This document shows positions 26,895 through 34,552 of a stretch of DNA of 64,000 nt, piece after piece. The number at the start of each line of letters is the position of its first letter. Positions within the stretch are counted from its first letter, which is position 1. The notes under the pieces are model-generated. The model saw only the letters and a program-made list of their open reading frames with translations. It did not search any database and was not told the origin of the DNA. Made by a program: the position numbers and the translations under genes. Source of the stretch: Dehalococcoidia bacterium (lineage in GTDB: Bacteria; Chloroflexota; Dehalococcoidia; Lucifugimonadales; JAGWBF01); assembly GCA_021295955.1 (NCBI GenBank), contig JAGWBJ010000006.1, forward strand, positions 1 through 64,000, given 5' to 3'.

Positions 26895-27371
26895 ATGTCT
26901 GTCGACGTCGGCCAGTCGGCCCCCGACTTCACCCTCCACGGCACCGACCTGAAGAGCAGGAGCCTGGGCGAGTTCAGCGGCCAGAACGTGGTCCTCGCCT
27001 TCTTTCCCGGCGCCTTCACCGGCGTCTGCACCGACGAGATGTGCGCCCTGCGGGACCGGGTCGACCAGTTCAACTCCCTGAACGCCCAGGTGCTGGGCAT
27101 CAGCGTAGACCCGCCCTTCTCCCAGAAGGCGTGGGCCGACGCCAACAACATCAACTTCCCCCTGCTGAGCGACTTCACCCGCCAGGTGGTCAACCAGTAC
27201 GGGGTCGCCTTCCCCAACCTCGCCGGAATGGAGGGGTACGTGGCGGCCAACCGGGCCGTGTTCCTAGTGGACAAGGGCGGCGTGGTCAGGTACAAGTGGG
27301 TCGCCCCCCAGGTCACCGCGGAGCCCGACTACGACGAAATCAGGCAGGCCCTGAGCGGCCTGGGAGGATAG
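26895..27371 (+). CDS. peroxiredoxin, Cys type (AhpE/BCP-like)
   Basis: This 158-residue thiol peroxidase reduces H2O2 and organic peroxides. The peroxidatic Cys is in [19 protein letters not shown] (PxxxTxxC, near residue 45), with a second Cys five residues later. Family landmarks are [15 protein letters not shown] at the N-terminus and [16 protein letters not shown] toward the C-terminus. GAGGAG lies 8 nt before the ATG. It is paired with a second peroxiredoxin 126 bp downstream whose peroxidatic residue is encoded by TGA. Confidence 0.9.
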   Translation: MSVDVGQSAPDFTLHGTDLKSRSLGEFSGQNVVLAFFPGAFTGVCTDEMCALRDRVDQFNSLNAQVLGISVDPPFSQKAWADANNINFPLLSDFTRQVVNQYGVAFPNLAGMEGYVAANRAVFLVDKGGVVRYKWVAPQVTAEPDYDEIRQALSGLGG

Positions 27372-27446
27372 CCCCAAGCCCCCGGCGGGCGGGATCGCGC
27401 CGCCGAACGCGCGGCCGGCCCGCAGCCGGGTCGCCGCAGGTCAGCC

Positions 27447-27482
27447 TTAGCCCTAGGTCACTTTTTAGCCCTAGGTCACTTT
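27447..27482 (+). repeat. 18-bp perfect direct repeat, 2 copies, upstream of the TGA-containing peroxiredoxin
   Basis: TTAGCCCTAGGTCACTTT occurs twice back-to-back with no mismatch (27447-27464 and 27465-27482) and runs straight into the AGGAGG ribosome site at 27484-27489. Each unit contains the palindrome CCTAGG. Confidence 0.8.
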
Positions 27483-27497
27483 TAGGAGGTACGCAGC

Positions 27498-27962
27498 ATG
27501 GCAGCCGAGGTGGGACAGCCCGCTCCCGATTTCAAGATGCCCTCCAGCCTGGGAGACGACGTCGCCCTGAGCCAGTACCGGGGCCAGAAGAACGTGGTCC
27601 TCTCCTTCCACGTCTTCGACTTCACCGGCGGGTGAACGAACCAGGTCTCCTCGTTCCGGCAGTACAACGGCCAGTTCGAGGAGAAGGGTGCCCAGGTCCT
27701 GGGCATAAGCTGTGACAGCCAACACTCCCACCGCGCCTACTCCACCGGCCTTGGGAACATACCCTACCCACTCCTCGCCGACTTCCATCCCCACGGGGAG
27801 ATGGTCAAGTCCTACGGCCTATGGAACGAGGAGCGGGGCGCCAGCCGCCGGGCCATCATAATCGTGGACAAGAGCGGCGTCGTCCGGTTCAGGCAGGAGT
27901 ATTCACCCCCCAACATCCCCGATCCCAGGGACATCCTGGCGGAGCTGGACAAGCTGGGCTAA
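27498..27962 (+). CDS. peroxiredoxin with TGA (selenocysteine) at the peroxidatic position
   Basis: With TGA 27633-27635 read through, this is a complete 154-residue peroxiredoxin: VGQPAPDFKMPSSLGDDV, then FHVFDFTGG-TGA-TNQVSSFR, then LGISCDSQHSHRAY and RRAIIIVDKSGVVRFRQEY. The TGA is codon 46, exactly the peroxidatic position of the TxxC motif, so it reads TGGU. A strong AGGAGG precedes the ATG by 8 nt. Sec-containing peroxiredoxins are known in bacteria, so recoding is the natural reading. It would reduce peroxides faster than the Cys form encoded just upstream. No smaller start gives a sensible protein, and decay elsewhere in the frame is absent. Confidence 0.85.
27634..27656 (+). other. 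candidate SECIS-like hairpin at the peroxiredoxin TGA
   Basis: GAACGA (27634-27639) pairs perfectly with TCGTTC (27651-27656) around an 11-nt loop that contains AGGUCU, the apical-loop sequence of the E. coli fdhF SECIS. The loop sits closer to the UGA (about +8) than in fdhF, so the true element may extend further downstream. Paired by eye. Confidence 0.4.
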
Positions 27963-28075
27963 GCCCGGCCCCTCTGCCCCCGGACACCGCGCGGCCACCC
28001 CGGTCGGGTCCGGGCCGTACTCCGCTCCGGAGCCGTTCCGGCGCGACCCCCACATCCCGCGAGGAGGTGTCGCCG

Positions 28076-28900
28076 ATGCCCAGCGTGCGTACCGGCGACG
28101 GCGTCGAGATTAACTACCGGCTGGACGACTTCCGGGACCCGTGGATAGAAGGCCCGGGAGAGACCATCGTCATGAGCCACGGGTTTGCCCGCAGCATGGT
28201 GTGGTGGACCCAGTGGGTGCCCACCCTGGCCAGGAAGTACCGGGTGCTGCGCTACGACATCCGCGGCTGCGGCCTCTCCTCCGTTCCCCCCGGGGGCGCG
28301 CCCTGGTCGGCGGACCGCATAGCCGCGGACGTGGTGGACGTCATAGACGCCCTGGACATCGACGCCGTCCACTGGGTCGGGTTCGAGTCCGGGGGTCTGT
28401 GGGGCATCGTCTACGCCGTCAACCAGCCCGACCGGATCAAGAGCCTCACCCTCTGCAACACCCCCGCGGGGATAGGCACGGGACACTTCGCCGCGGCCGG
28501 GATCAGGGCGTGCGACGAGATCAGACGGGTGGGCTTCCCCCAGTGGCTCATCGACACCCGGGCGACCCGCATGGACCTGGCCCTGGCCGACCCCAGGCTG
28601 GACGAGTGGCACGTCCGGGAGCACTCCAAGACCCCCACCGAGGTCGCCGCCTCCCTGATGGACGTGCTCGAGGTGCTGGACGTCTCCCAGCTTCACTCCA
28701 GGATCGGCGTCCCCACGCTGATTATGTACAGCGACAGGGCCAAGAGCTGCCCGCCCGAGGAGCAGGCCCGGGTGTGGGAGACCATCGCCGACTCCCGGCT
28801 GGTCACCTTCCCCAACATGGCCGCCGGCATCCAGCTACTGGCGCCCGACCGCTGCACCGCCGAGGTGCTGCGGTTCCTGGACGAGATAACGGGCCGGTAG
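28076..28900 (+). CDS. alpha/beta-hydrolase-fold protein lacking canonical catalytic residues
   Basis: This 274-residue protein has a clear alpha/beta-hydrolase layout: IVMSHGFARSMVWW (oxyanion region), YDIRGCGLSS, and VHWVGFESGGLWGIVYA at the nucleophile elbow. The elbow reads G-F-E-S-G-G, with Glu where Ser normally stands. The C-terminal His segment (normally GxGH) reads FPNMAAGIQLLAPD with no His. It may be a non-hydrolytic member or use another chemistry. ATG 28076 follows GAGGAGG; the longer open frame upstream is not conserved. It lies 113 bp after the Sec-type peroxiredoxin and before TrmI. Confidence 0.8.
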   Translation: MPSVRTGDGVEINYRLDDFRDPWIEGPGETIVMSHGFARSMVWWTQWVPTLARKYRVLRYDIRGCGLSSVPPGGAPWSADRIAADVVDVIDALDIDAVHWVGFESGGLWGIVYAVNQPDRIKSLTLCNTPAGIGTGHFAAAGIRACDEIRRVGFPQWLIDTRATRMDLALADPRLDEWHVREHSKTPTEVAASLMDVLEVLDVSQLHSRIGVPTLIMYSDRAKSCPPEEQARVWETIADSRLVTFPNMAAGIQLLAPDRCTAEVLRFLDEITGR

Positions 28901-28950
28901 GCCTCCGGTGCTACAATGAATCGAGAGTCTTTCCCCACCGGAGGTGCCCG

Positions 28951-29844
28951 ATAGTAGCCGATCCGACGGCGACCCAGGATCTGGAGCGCGGCGGAGCCGG
29001 GTTCCTGGAGGGAGACCTTGCCCTTCTCATCGACCGGAAGGGCCGCAGGTACCTGGTGACCCTGAAGGCGGACTCGGTCTTCCACACCCACGTGGGCACC
29101 CTCCCCCACGACCAGATCATCGGCCGCCAGCAGGGCGACTGGTTCCGCACCAGCATGGGCCAGGGCCTGCTGGCCCTGAAGCCCACCCTGAGCGACTACG
29201 TGCTCGAGATGCCCAGGGGAAGCCAGGTCATCTATCCCAAGGACCTGGGCAACATCCTGATGCTGGCCGACGTGTTCCCCGGGGCCACCGTAATCGAGGC
29301 GGGGCTGGGGTCCGGAGCCCTGACGGCCGCCCTCCTCCGGGCGGTGGGCCACTCGGGCAGGGTGGTCACCTACGAGGTGCGGGAGGACATGGTGGCCAAG
29401 GCCCTGGCCAACGTGAGGGCCCTGGCGCCGGACTTCGACCGCCACGAGCTGCGCATCGGCGACGTCTACCAGGGGATTGTCGAGCGGCAGGTGGACCGGG
29501 TCGTGCTGGACGTGCCCGAGCCCTGGCAGGTGGTGTCCCACGCCGCCGAAGCCCTGCACAGGGGCGGCATCTTCCTCAGCTTCCTCCCCACCGTGCTCCA
29601 GGTACACCGGCTGGTGGAGGCCCTCACCGCCGATTCACGGTTCCAGCTCATCGAGACGGTGGAGGTGCTCCTGCGCCCCTGGAACGTGACCAGCCGCAGC
29701 GTGCGCCCCGTGCACCGGATGGTGGCCCACACGGGGTTCATCACCACTGCCAGGCTGTGCGCCCCCAAGGCCGGGGCCCAGCCGCCCCCCGGTACCGAGA
29801 ACACCCGACAGGAGAAAGAGGATGGACCGGCAGACGACCGTTGA
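28951..29844 (+). CDS. trmI: tRNA (adenine-N1)-methyltransferase, TrmI type, apparent AUA start
   Basis: TrmI makes m1A58 in the tRNA T-loop. The 297-residue protein has the N-terminal FLEGDLALLIDRKGRRYLV domain, the SAM site VIEAGLGSGALTAALLRAVG, and the catalytic-region RVVLDVPEPWQV. The upstream frame has no ATG, GTG or TTG in a sensible place. A perfect GGAGG (28940-28944) is followed 6 nt later by in-frame ATA 28951, so I start there. A GTG in between is in another frame. Either initiation is at AUA or an ATG has been misread. It overlaps the next gene by 23 nt. Confidence 0.85.
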   Translation: MVADPTATQDLERGGAGFLEGDLALLIDRKGRRYLVTLKADSVFHTHVGTLPHDQIIGRQQGDWFRTSMGQGLLALKPTLSDYVLEMPRGSQVIYPKDLGNILMLADVFPGATVIEAGLGSGALTAALLRAVGHSGRVVTYEVREDMVAKALANVRALAPDFDRHELRIGDVYQGIVERQVDRVVLDVPEPWQVVSHAAEALHRGGIFLSFLPTVLQVHRLVEALTADSRFQLIETVEVLLRPWNVTSRSVRPVHRMVAHTGFITTARLCAPKAGAQPPPGTENTRQEKEDGPADDR

Positions 29845-30397
29845 GTTCCTGCAAGACTACGTAAAGACCGACACCCTGATGAAGCACCTGCTGGCGGTCG
29901 AGGCCGCCATGCGCGCCTACGCCCGCAAGTTCGGGGAGGACGAGGAGCGTTGGGGCGTGGCGGGCCTGGTCCACGACTTCGACTGGGAGATCGTGCCCAC
30001 CCCCGAGGAGCACCCGACCTTCGGGGCCAACATCCTGCGGGAGCGGGGCTTCTCCGAAGACATCGTGCGGGCCGTGCTCACCCACGGCGACCACACCGGC
30101 CTCCAGCGGGAGACGCCCATGGAGCGGACCCTGTTCGCCGTGGACGAGCTCTCCGGGTTCGTCAGGGCCGTGACCCTGGTGCGCCCCAGCAAGAGCCTGG
30201 ACGACGTCACCCCCAGGTCGGTGCGCCGCAAGATGAAGGACAAGGCCTTCGCCAGGGACGTCAACAGGGATGACATCGTCAAGGGCGCCGAGGAGATGGG
30301 CGTAGACCTGGACGAGCACATGGCCTTCGTCATCGAGAGCCTGAAGCCCGTCGCGGCGGACCTGGGGCTCAACACCGGAGCGGGCGAGGACGCCTGA
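29822..30397 (+). CDS. HD-domain protein
   Basis: This 191-residue HD-superfamily protein is probably a metal-dependent phosphohydrolase. The His-Asp pair is in GLVHDFDWE near residue 50. An upstream His (MKHLLAVEAAM) and later His (AVLTHGDHTG) complete a plausible metal site, and DELSGFVRAV is typical of the small HDIG-like family. The start ATG lies inside the end of trmI, preceded by AGAGG, which indicates translational coupling. Substrate unknown. Confidence 0.8.
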   Translation: MDRQTTVEFLQDYVKTDTLMKHLLAVEAAMRAYARKFGEDEERWGVAGLVHDFDWEIVPTPEEHPTFGANILRERGFSEDIVRAVLTHGDHTGLQRETPMERTLFAVDELSGFVRAVTLVRPSKSLDDVTPRSVRRKMKDKAFARDVNRDDIVKGAEEMGVDLDEHMAFVIESLKPVAADLGLNTGAGEDA

Positions 30398-30424
30398 TAC
30401 CGCCCCGTATGCCCCGGGGCCGTA

Positions 30425-31000
30425 TCAGCACCGCACTCCCACCAGTCCCGGGAGCCTGCGCCGTTTCAGGAGCTCCCTCGCCTTGGAGTCGGAGAACCAG
30501 ACCATCCGGCCGGTTATGGCGTCCTCGGAGTGAAGGTCCAGCTCGGTAAAGAACTTGAGGAAGTACAGCCCGGCCTCCCGGGGGCCCAACGGGGACTTCT
30601 GGGCCACGGCCAGGGGCGCGAACCCGTCGGACCCGCCCAGTATCCGCTCGGTCAGGGCCGGGTCGTGGCTCTCCCAGGTGCATACGGCCGGCAGCAGCGG
30701 CGTCAGCCCTTCCCGCTCCGCCAGCCAGGACCAGTAGACCCCCATCCCCTCACCCGATGCCCCTCCGGCGCCGTGGCCCAGGAGCAGTATGGAGTTGAGC
30801 CCGCCGTCCGTCAGGTGGGGCTCCAGCTCCCCGGGTTCCCGCACCCGCACGGGGCCTTCGGCCTTCAGGCCGAGCCCCCTCTTCCGCAGGCTCGAGTATA
30901 TCCGGTCGCAGAACTGGGACTCCCAACCCTGGACGTCGCCGGATGCGTCGACGATGAGCAGGGCAGGCTTGCCTGGTATGGACGCTGAGCTCCAGAGCAC
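30425..31000 (-). CDS. hypothetical protein, possible CHAT/caspase-like fold
   Basis: This 191-residue protein has no firmly recognised family. ALLIVDASGDVQGWE near the N-terminus, NSILLLGHGAGG near residue 70 and LLPAVCTWESHDPALT near 103 are arranged like the beta strands carrying the His and Cys of CHAT or caspase-like peptidases (candidate H76, C105). That assignment rests on pattern alone. It ends 28 bp from the convergent HD gene. A GTG/ATG-rich upstream region leaves the start slightly uncertain. Confidence 0.6.
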   Translation of the reverse strand: MLWSSASIPGKPALLIVDASGDVQGWESQFCDRIYSSLRKRGLGLKAEGPVRVREPGELEPHLTDGGLNSILLLGHGAGGASGEGMGVYWSWLAEREGLTPLLPAVCTWESHDPALTERILGGSDGFAPLAVAQKSPLGPREAGLYFLKFFTELDLHSEDAITGRMVWFSDSKARELLKRRRLPGLVGVRC

Positions 31001-31030
31001 TGGCGGCCTCTCTTGCCGGCCCCGGCCCGG

Positions 31031-31216
31031 TTAGCGGCCCAGGGCTTCGGCCAACTTTCGGGCGTCATCCCCGTCCAGGAAGTATTCCATGGCCGAGACC
31101 TGGCCGAGCTTCTTCAGGGTGATGACCAGCCGGAGGGTCCCGTCGTCGGTCCTCTCCAGGTCCAGGGTCTTGGGCTGCCGGGACAGGTTCAGGATGTTCT
31201 CCATGGAGCGCTCCAA
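31031..31216 (-). CDS. hypothetical small protein (61 aa)
   Basis: This short protein starts MERSMENILNLSRQPKTLDL and contains a beta-strand-rich LRLVITLKKL followed by a helical DGDDARKLAEAL tail. Composition is coding-like. It sits 18 bp downstream of the PaREP1/HEPN-like gene on the same strand, so the two probably form one unit. No family recognised. The second Met (residue 5) is an alternative start. Confidence 0.55.
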   Translation of the reverse strand: MERSMENILNLSRQPKTLDLERTDDGTLRLVITLKKLGQVSAMEYFLDGDDARKLAEALGR

Positions 31217-31234
31217 TCGATGGGTGGTGGCGGG

Positions 31235-31597
31235 CTAGTCGTCCGGCGCCAGGGTCGCCAGCACCCGGTCTACGAAACGATGCACGCGGGGACGATCAAT
31301 CTCGATCTGGTAGGGTTCCATCTCGTCGTGGTAGAAGTTCCTGTGGAAATTCTCCGCGGCGTAGAAACCGGCGGCGAACTCTGCGTCGGCCCTCTCCTCG
31401 GTCAGCCTCTCCACCGCGTTCTTCAGCTCCCGGTGGGTACGGCAGGGCCAGTCCCGAAGCACGGCCGCGGCCATGACGGCGTGGGACGCGGCGCCCCATA
31501 GCTTCTCGGACGCCTGCAGGTGGTCTCCAGCGGCGAACTCCTCGTCGGATGCGGCCAGGAACTGCCTTGCCGTCCGGCCATGCTCCTCGCACTCCAT
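31235..31597 (-). CDS. PaREP1/HEPN-like helical protein
   Basis: This 120-residue all-helical protein has the family pattern ASEKLWGAASHAVMAAAVLR followed by HRELKNAVERL and an AAENFHRNFYH helix. Such PaREP1/HEPN-related proteins often accompany nucleotidyltransferase or toxin-like partners, but here the companion is only the 61-residue gene. There is no RxxxxH RNase motif in the usual place. Function unknown. Confidence 0.65.
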   Translation of the reverse strand: MECEEHGRTARQFLAASDEEFAAGDHLQASEKLWGAASHAVMAAAVLRDWPCRTHRELKNAVERLTEERADAEFAAGFYAAENFHRNFYHDEMEPYQIEIDRPRVHRFVDRVLATLAPDD

Positions 31598-31754
31598 TCA
31601 ATGCCTCCCGGCCGTCCCGGTCACGGGGACGACCCGCGCTGTTCTCCCACACCTAGTCTACCAACGGCCTCGACCGTCGGGCAAGGGTTGGGGTATCCCC
31701 CTGCCCCAGGGAGGTGTGATGGATTACCGGTTTGAGGAAGGGGGTCCGGGGCTG

Positions 31755-32987
31755 TCAAGGCAGGTGTGTCATCTCCCAGTCCTGGCCCAGGTGGGGATAC
31801 GCTCCCTCCATCAGCGGAACGTGCCGGAGCGACCTCAGGGGCGCCGGAAGCCCTTCCAATGCACCCCTGGCGGCCTCCGAAGGCAGGAGGCCCCACAGCT
31901 CGGGCCTGCCCACCCCCTTCCCCTGGACCAGGACCCGGAAATCGCCCATGCCCCCGGGGCGGGCTATGTCCAGCATCCCCATCCTGTTGGCGTCCGCCTC
32001 CCGCTGGGGCAGCCCCATCGCCCTGAGCTTCCCGAGCATCTCCCCCAGCCCGAGGTTGTGGAGGAGCTCCCGCTGCGTGGTCAATCCGAGGGTCTCCAGC
32101 CCCGCGGCGGCGCCCGAGCGGGTCACCGCCGTGAAGTCCACGTGGGCGGTGATGTCCTGGAGTCCCACCCGTTGGAGGGGAGCATCGGTCTGGACGTGGT
32201 CGTGGAAGGTGGTCAACGTGCCCCGGGGGCGGGCGTACAGCTCCGGCGCGGCGTCGCCGTAGTCCACCGTGAACACGAAGCCCCTGTCCAACGCCGAGGA
32301 GACCGCCCGGGTCCAGCCGTCCACCTCCAGGCTGATCTCGGCCGTCTGCCCCTCGGCCAGGCCGATCTCCTCCGAGGCCAGACGCGCCGCCAGCGCGGGA
32401 GTCGAGGGGGCTCCCAGGCATTCCCGCAGGGCTTCTTCCCCCAGGGAGACGTACACCTCCCGAAGCTCCCCACCGCTGACCGTCACCCGGTGAACGGGGA
32501 ACGAGTCCAGCAGCTCGTTGGAGACCAGGCAGCCCCTTACGCCCCGCAGCGGCACTCCCCGGGCCCTCAGGCGGGATACCCTGCGCCGGTCCTCGGGGGC
32601 GAGGCGGGCTTCCAGGCCCGGGCCGGGCCGGACGTCCAGGCATAGGTAGCGCAGCGAGTCGTAGAAGCCGGGCGGCAGGCGCCGGCCGAAGGAGACCACG
32701 TCGTGGCACAGGAGGCCGTTGCCCGCCCCCATCTCCACCACCCAGAAGACCCGGGGACTCTCCAGAAGCAGCCATGCCTGGTAGAGCTGGAGGCACAGGA
32801 GGGCGCCGAAGGCCGGGTGGGCAGCCGGGGCCGTGTAGAAATCGCCGTGGGACGCCGTGCTCCGGGGGTCGGAGTAGTAGCCGCCGTCGTGCCAGAGCAG
32901 GGCAACCTCCATGAACTCGGCGAAGGTTATGGGGCCGCGCTCACGGATGCGCCTGTGGACCTCGGCCTCTGCTCCGGCAAGGGCCAT
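31755..32987 (-). CDS. MidA/DUF185-family SAM-dependent methyltransferase
   Basis: This 410-residue protein is related to NDUFAF7/MidA arginine methyltransferases. GPITFAEFMEVALLWHDGGYY at the N-terminus, FWVVEMGAGNGLLCHD near 82 (SAM site), CLVSNELLDSFPVHRV near 160, and FVFTVDYGDAAPELY are the family hallmarks. In mitochondria the family methylates a complex I subunit; the bacterial target is unproven. The gene lies 44 bp downstream of citrate synthase on the same strand, suggesting joint transcription. Confidence 0.88.
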   Translation of the reverse strand: MALAGAEAEVHRRIRERGPITFAEFMEVALLWHDGGYYSDPRSTASHGDFYTAPAAHPAFGALLCLQLYQAWLLLESPRVFWVVEMGAGNGLLCHDVVSFGRRLPPGFYDSLRYLCLDVRPGPGLEARLAPEDRRRVSRLRARGVPLRGVRGCLVSNELLDSFPVHRVTVSGGELREVYVSLGEEALRECLGAPSTPALAARLASEEIGLAEGQTAEISLEVDGWTRAVSSALDRGFVFTVDYGDAAPELYARPRGTLTTFHDHVQTDAPLQRVGLQDITAHVDFTAVTRSGAAAGLETLGLTTQRELLHNLGLGEMLGKLRAMGLPQREADANRMGMLDIARPGGMGDFRVLVQGKGVGRPELWGLLPSEAARGALEGLPAPLRSLRHVPLMEGAYPHLGQDWEMTHLP

Positions 32988-33031
32988 CGGTAACAGACAG
33001 GGTACTTAAGGGGGCCGGACGCCCCCTCTCC

Positions 33032-34168
33032 CTAACCCCGCTGCTCGATGGGGACGTACTCCAGGTCCATCGCCCCCGTGTAGTCCAGCAACGGACGCAT
33101 GAGGATGTTGTTTTCGTACTGCTCGATGCACTGGAGGGTCCAGCCGGGTATCCGGCCCAGGGCGAAGATGGGTATGAACAGGTCCTCGGGAATGCCCAGG
33201 AGGTGGTATATGGACCCGGCGAAGAAGTCCACGTTCACGTAGATGCCCTTGGACCTGTAGGGCACCATCACCTTCTCTTCCATGTACCGCAGTATCTGGA
33301 ACCAGTGGGGCTCGCCCATCTTCTCACCCAGCTCCTGGGACCTGGTGCGGAGGTGGCGGGCCCTGGGGTCCTCGGCCTTGTACACCCGGTGCCCGAACCC
33401 CATGATCCTGCCGCCGCTGTCCAGCAGCTTCCTGGCGTACTCCTCGGCGTTCTCGGGCTGGCCTATGTCCTGGGCCATCTTCATCACGGCCTCGGCCGCC
33501 CCGCCGTGCCACGGGCCCTTCAGCACGCCGATCCCCGTCACGATGGCCGAGTGCAGGTCCGACAGGGTCGACGCCGTCACCCGCGCCCCGAAGGATGAGG
33601 CGTTGGAGCTGTGCTCCGCGTGGAGGATGAAGTCCACGTCCATCAGCCGCTGGGTCTCCTCGTCGGGGACGGCCCCGCTCAGCATGTACAGGAAGTTGCC
33701 CGCGTGGTTCAGGTCCGCGTTGGGGCCCACCGGCTCGTTGCCGTTCCTGATGCGGTGGTGGGCCGCCACGACGGTCGGACCCTGGGCCGTGAGCCGCAGT
33801 CCCTTGCGGACCGTCGCCTCGGGGGAGTTGTCGTCCACCTCCGGGTCGAAGGCCGCCAAGGCCGACACCCCGGTGCGCAGGGCGTCCATGGGATGGCTGT
33901 CCTTGACCAGCCTCAGCACCTGGACCACCTCATCCGGGATCTCGCGGTTGGCGCGAAGGGTCGCGTCCAGCTCGGCAAGCTGGTCCTTTCGAGGAAGGCC
34001 GGCGTAGAGGAGGAGGTGGATGACCTCTTCGAAGGTCGACTTCTCCGCCAGGTCGTGGATATTGTAGCCCCTGTAGAGAAGCTTTCCTACCTGGCCATCG
34101 ACGAAGCTCGCCTCGGAGGTGTCGATGTAAACGTCCTTGAGTCCCCGCATGATCTCTTTGTCGGCCAT
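33032..34168 (-). CDS. gltA: citrate synthase (citrate/2-methylcitrate synthase family)
   Basis: It condenses oxaloacetate with acetyl-CoA. At 378 residues it is the short bacterial/archaeal type. The catalytic His-His-Asp are in LHAEHSSNASSFGARV (near residue 190), GFGHRVYKAEDPR (near 250) and IYVNVDFFAGSIY (near 315). The short form can also act as 2-methylcitrate synthase; no prp genes are nearby, so citrate synthase is preferred. The start ATG 34168 is preceded by a leader of about 210 nt from a strong promoter at 34388-34417. Confidence 0.93.
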   Translation of the reverse strand: MADKEIMRGLKDVYIDTSEASFVDGQVGKLLYRGYNIHDLAEKSTFEEVIHLLLYAGLPRKDQLAELDATLRANREIPDEVVQVLRLVKDSHPMDALRTGVSALAAFDPEVDDNSPEATVRKGLRLTAQGPTVVAAHHRIRNGNEPVGPNADLNHAGNFLYMLSGAVPDEETQRLMDVDFILHAEHSSNASSFGARVTASTLSDLHSAIVTGIGVLKGPWHGGAAEAVMKMAQDIGQPENAEEYARKLLDSGGRIMGFGHRVYKAEDPRARHLRTRSQELGEKMGEPHWFQILRYMEEKVMVPYRSKGIYVNVDFFAGSIYHLLGIPEDLFIPIFALGRIPGWTLQCIEQYENNILMRPLLDYTGAMDLEYVPIEQRG

Positions 34169-34387
34169 GGCTCACGTCTCCCTTGGCGGGTTGCGAGAGC
34201 GCCGGGGCGCGTCTCTGCTCGGGCACGTCCAGCAGGGCGTCGGTAGGGCTCTTGCGGCGGCCTGTAAGGCGCCTTAAAAAGAACAGCGGTGGGCGTCCAC
34301 ACCCTGGTACGACATCCCACCTGTTCGTTGGCGTCGAAACCCGCAAAGGCGCCGGCCGCCCACGACGCCCAGTCTGTATTCACGGAA

Positions 34388-34417
34388 ATTCTAACACCCG
34401 CCATTTTGGACTGTCAA
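34388..34417 (-). promoter_or_regulatory. sigma-70 promoter for gltA
   Basis: On the minus strand, consensus TTGACA (34412-34417) is separated by 18 nt from TAGAAT (34388-34393). Transcription would start near 34381, giving a leader of about 210 nt before the gltA ATG. The rest of the 384-bp gap holds no recognisable gene. TACAAT near 34484 may serve the divergent amidase. Confidence 0.65.
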
Positions 34418-34552
34418 GCTGAGCCCTCACCCCCCAAACAAGCCGGGCCCACCCTGGAAGCGGCAACCACCCGCCGTATCCTGGTACAATCAAGCTGGTC
34501 GGACCTCTCTCCCCGGAGGAATCCGCATCCTACATGGTGAAGGAGAGACAAT

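Noticed and set aside
27821..28075. Upstream extension of the alpha/beta-hydrolase frame
   Set aside because: It overlaps the Sec-type peroxiredoxin in another frame and is Arg/Pro-rich without conservation. The strong GAGGAGG sits at ATG 28076.
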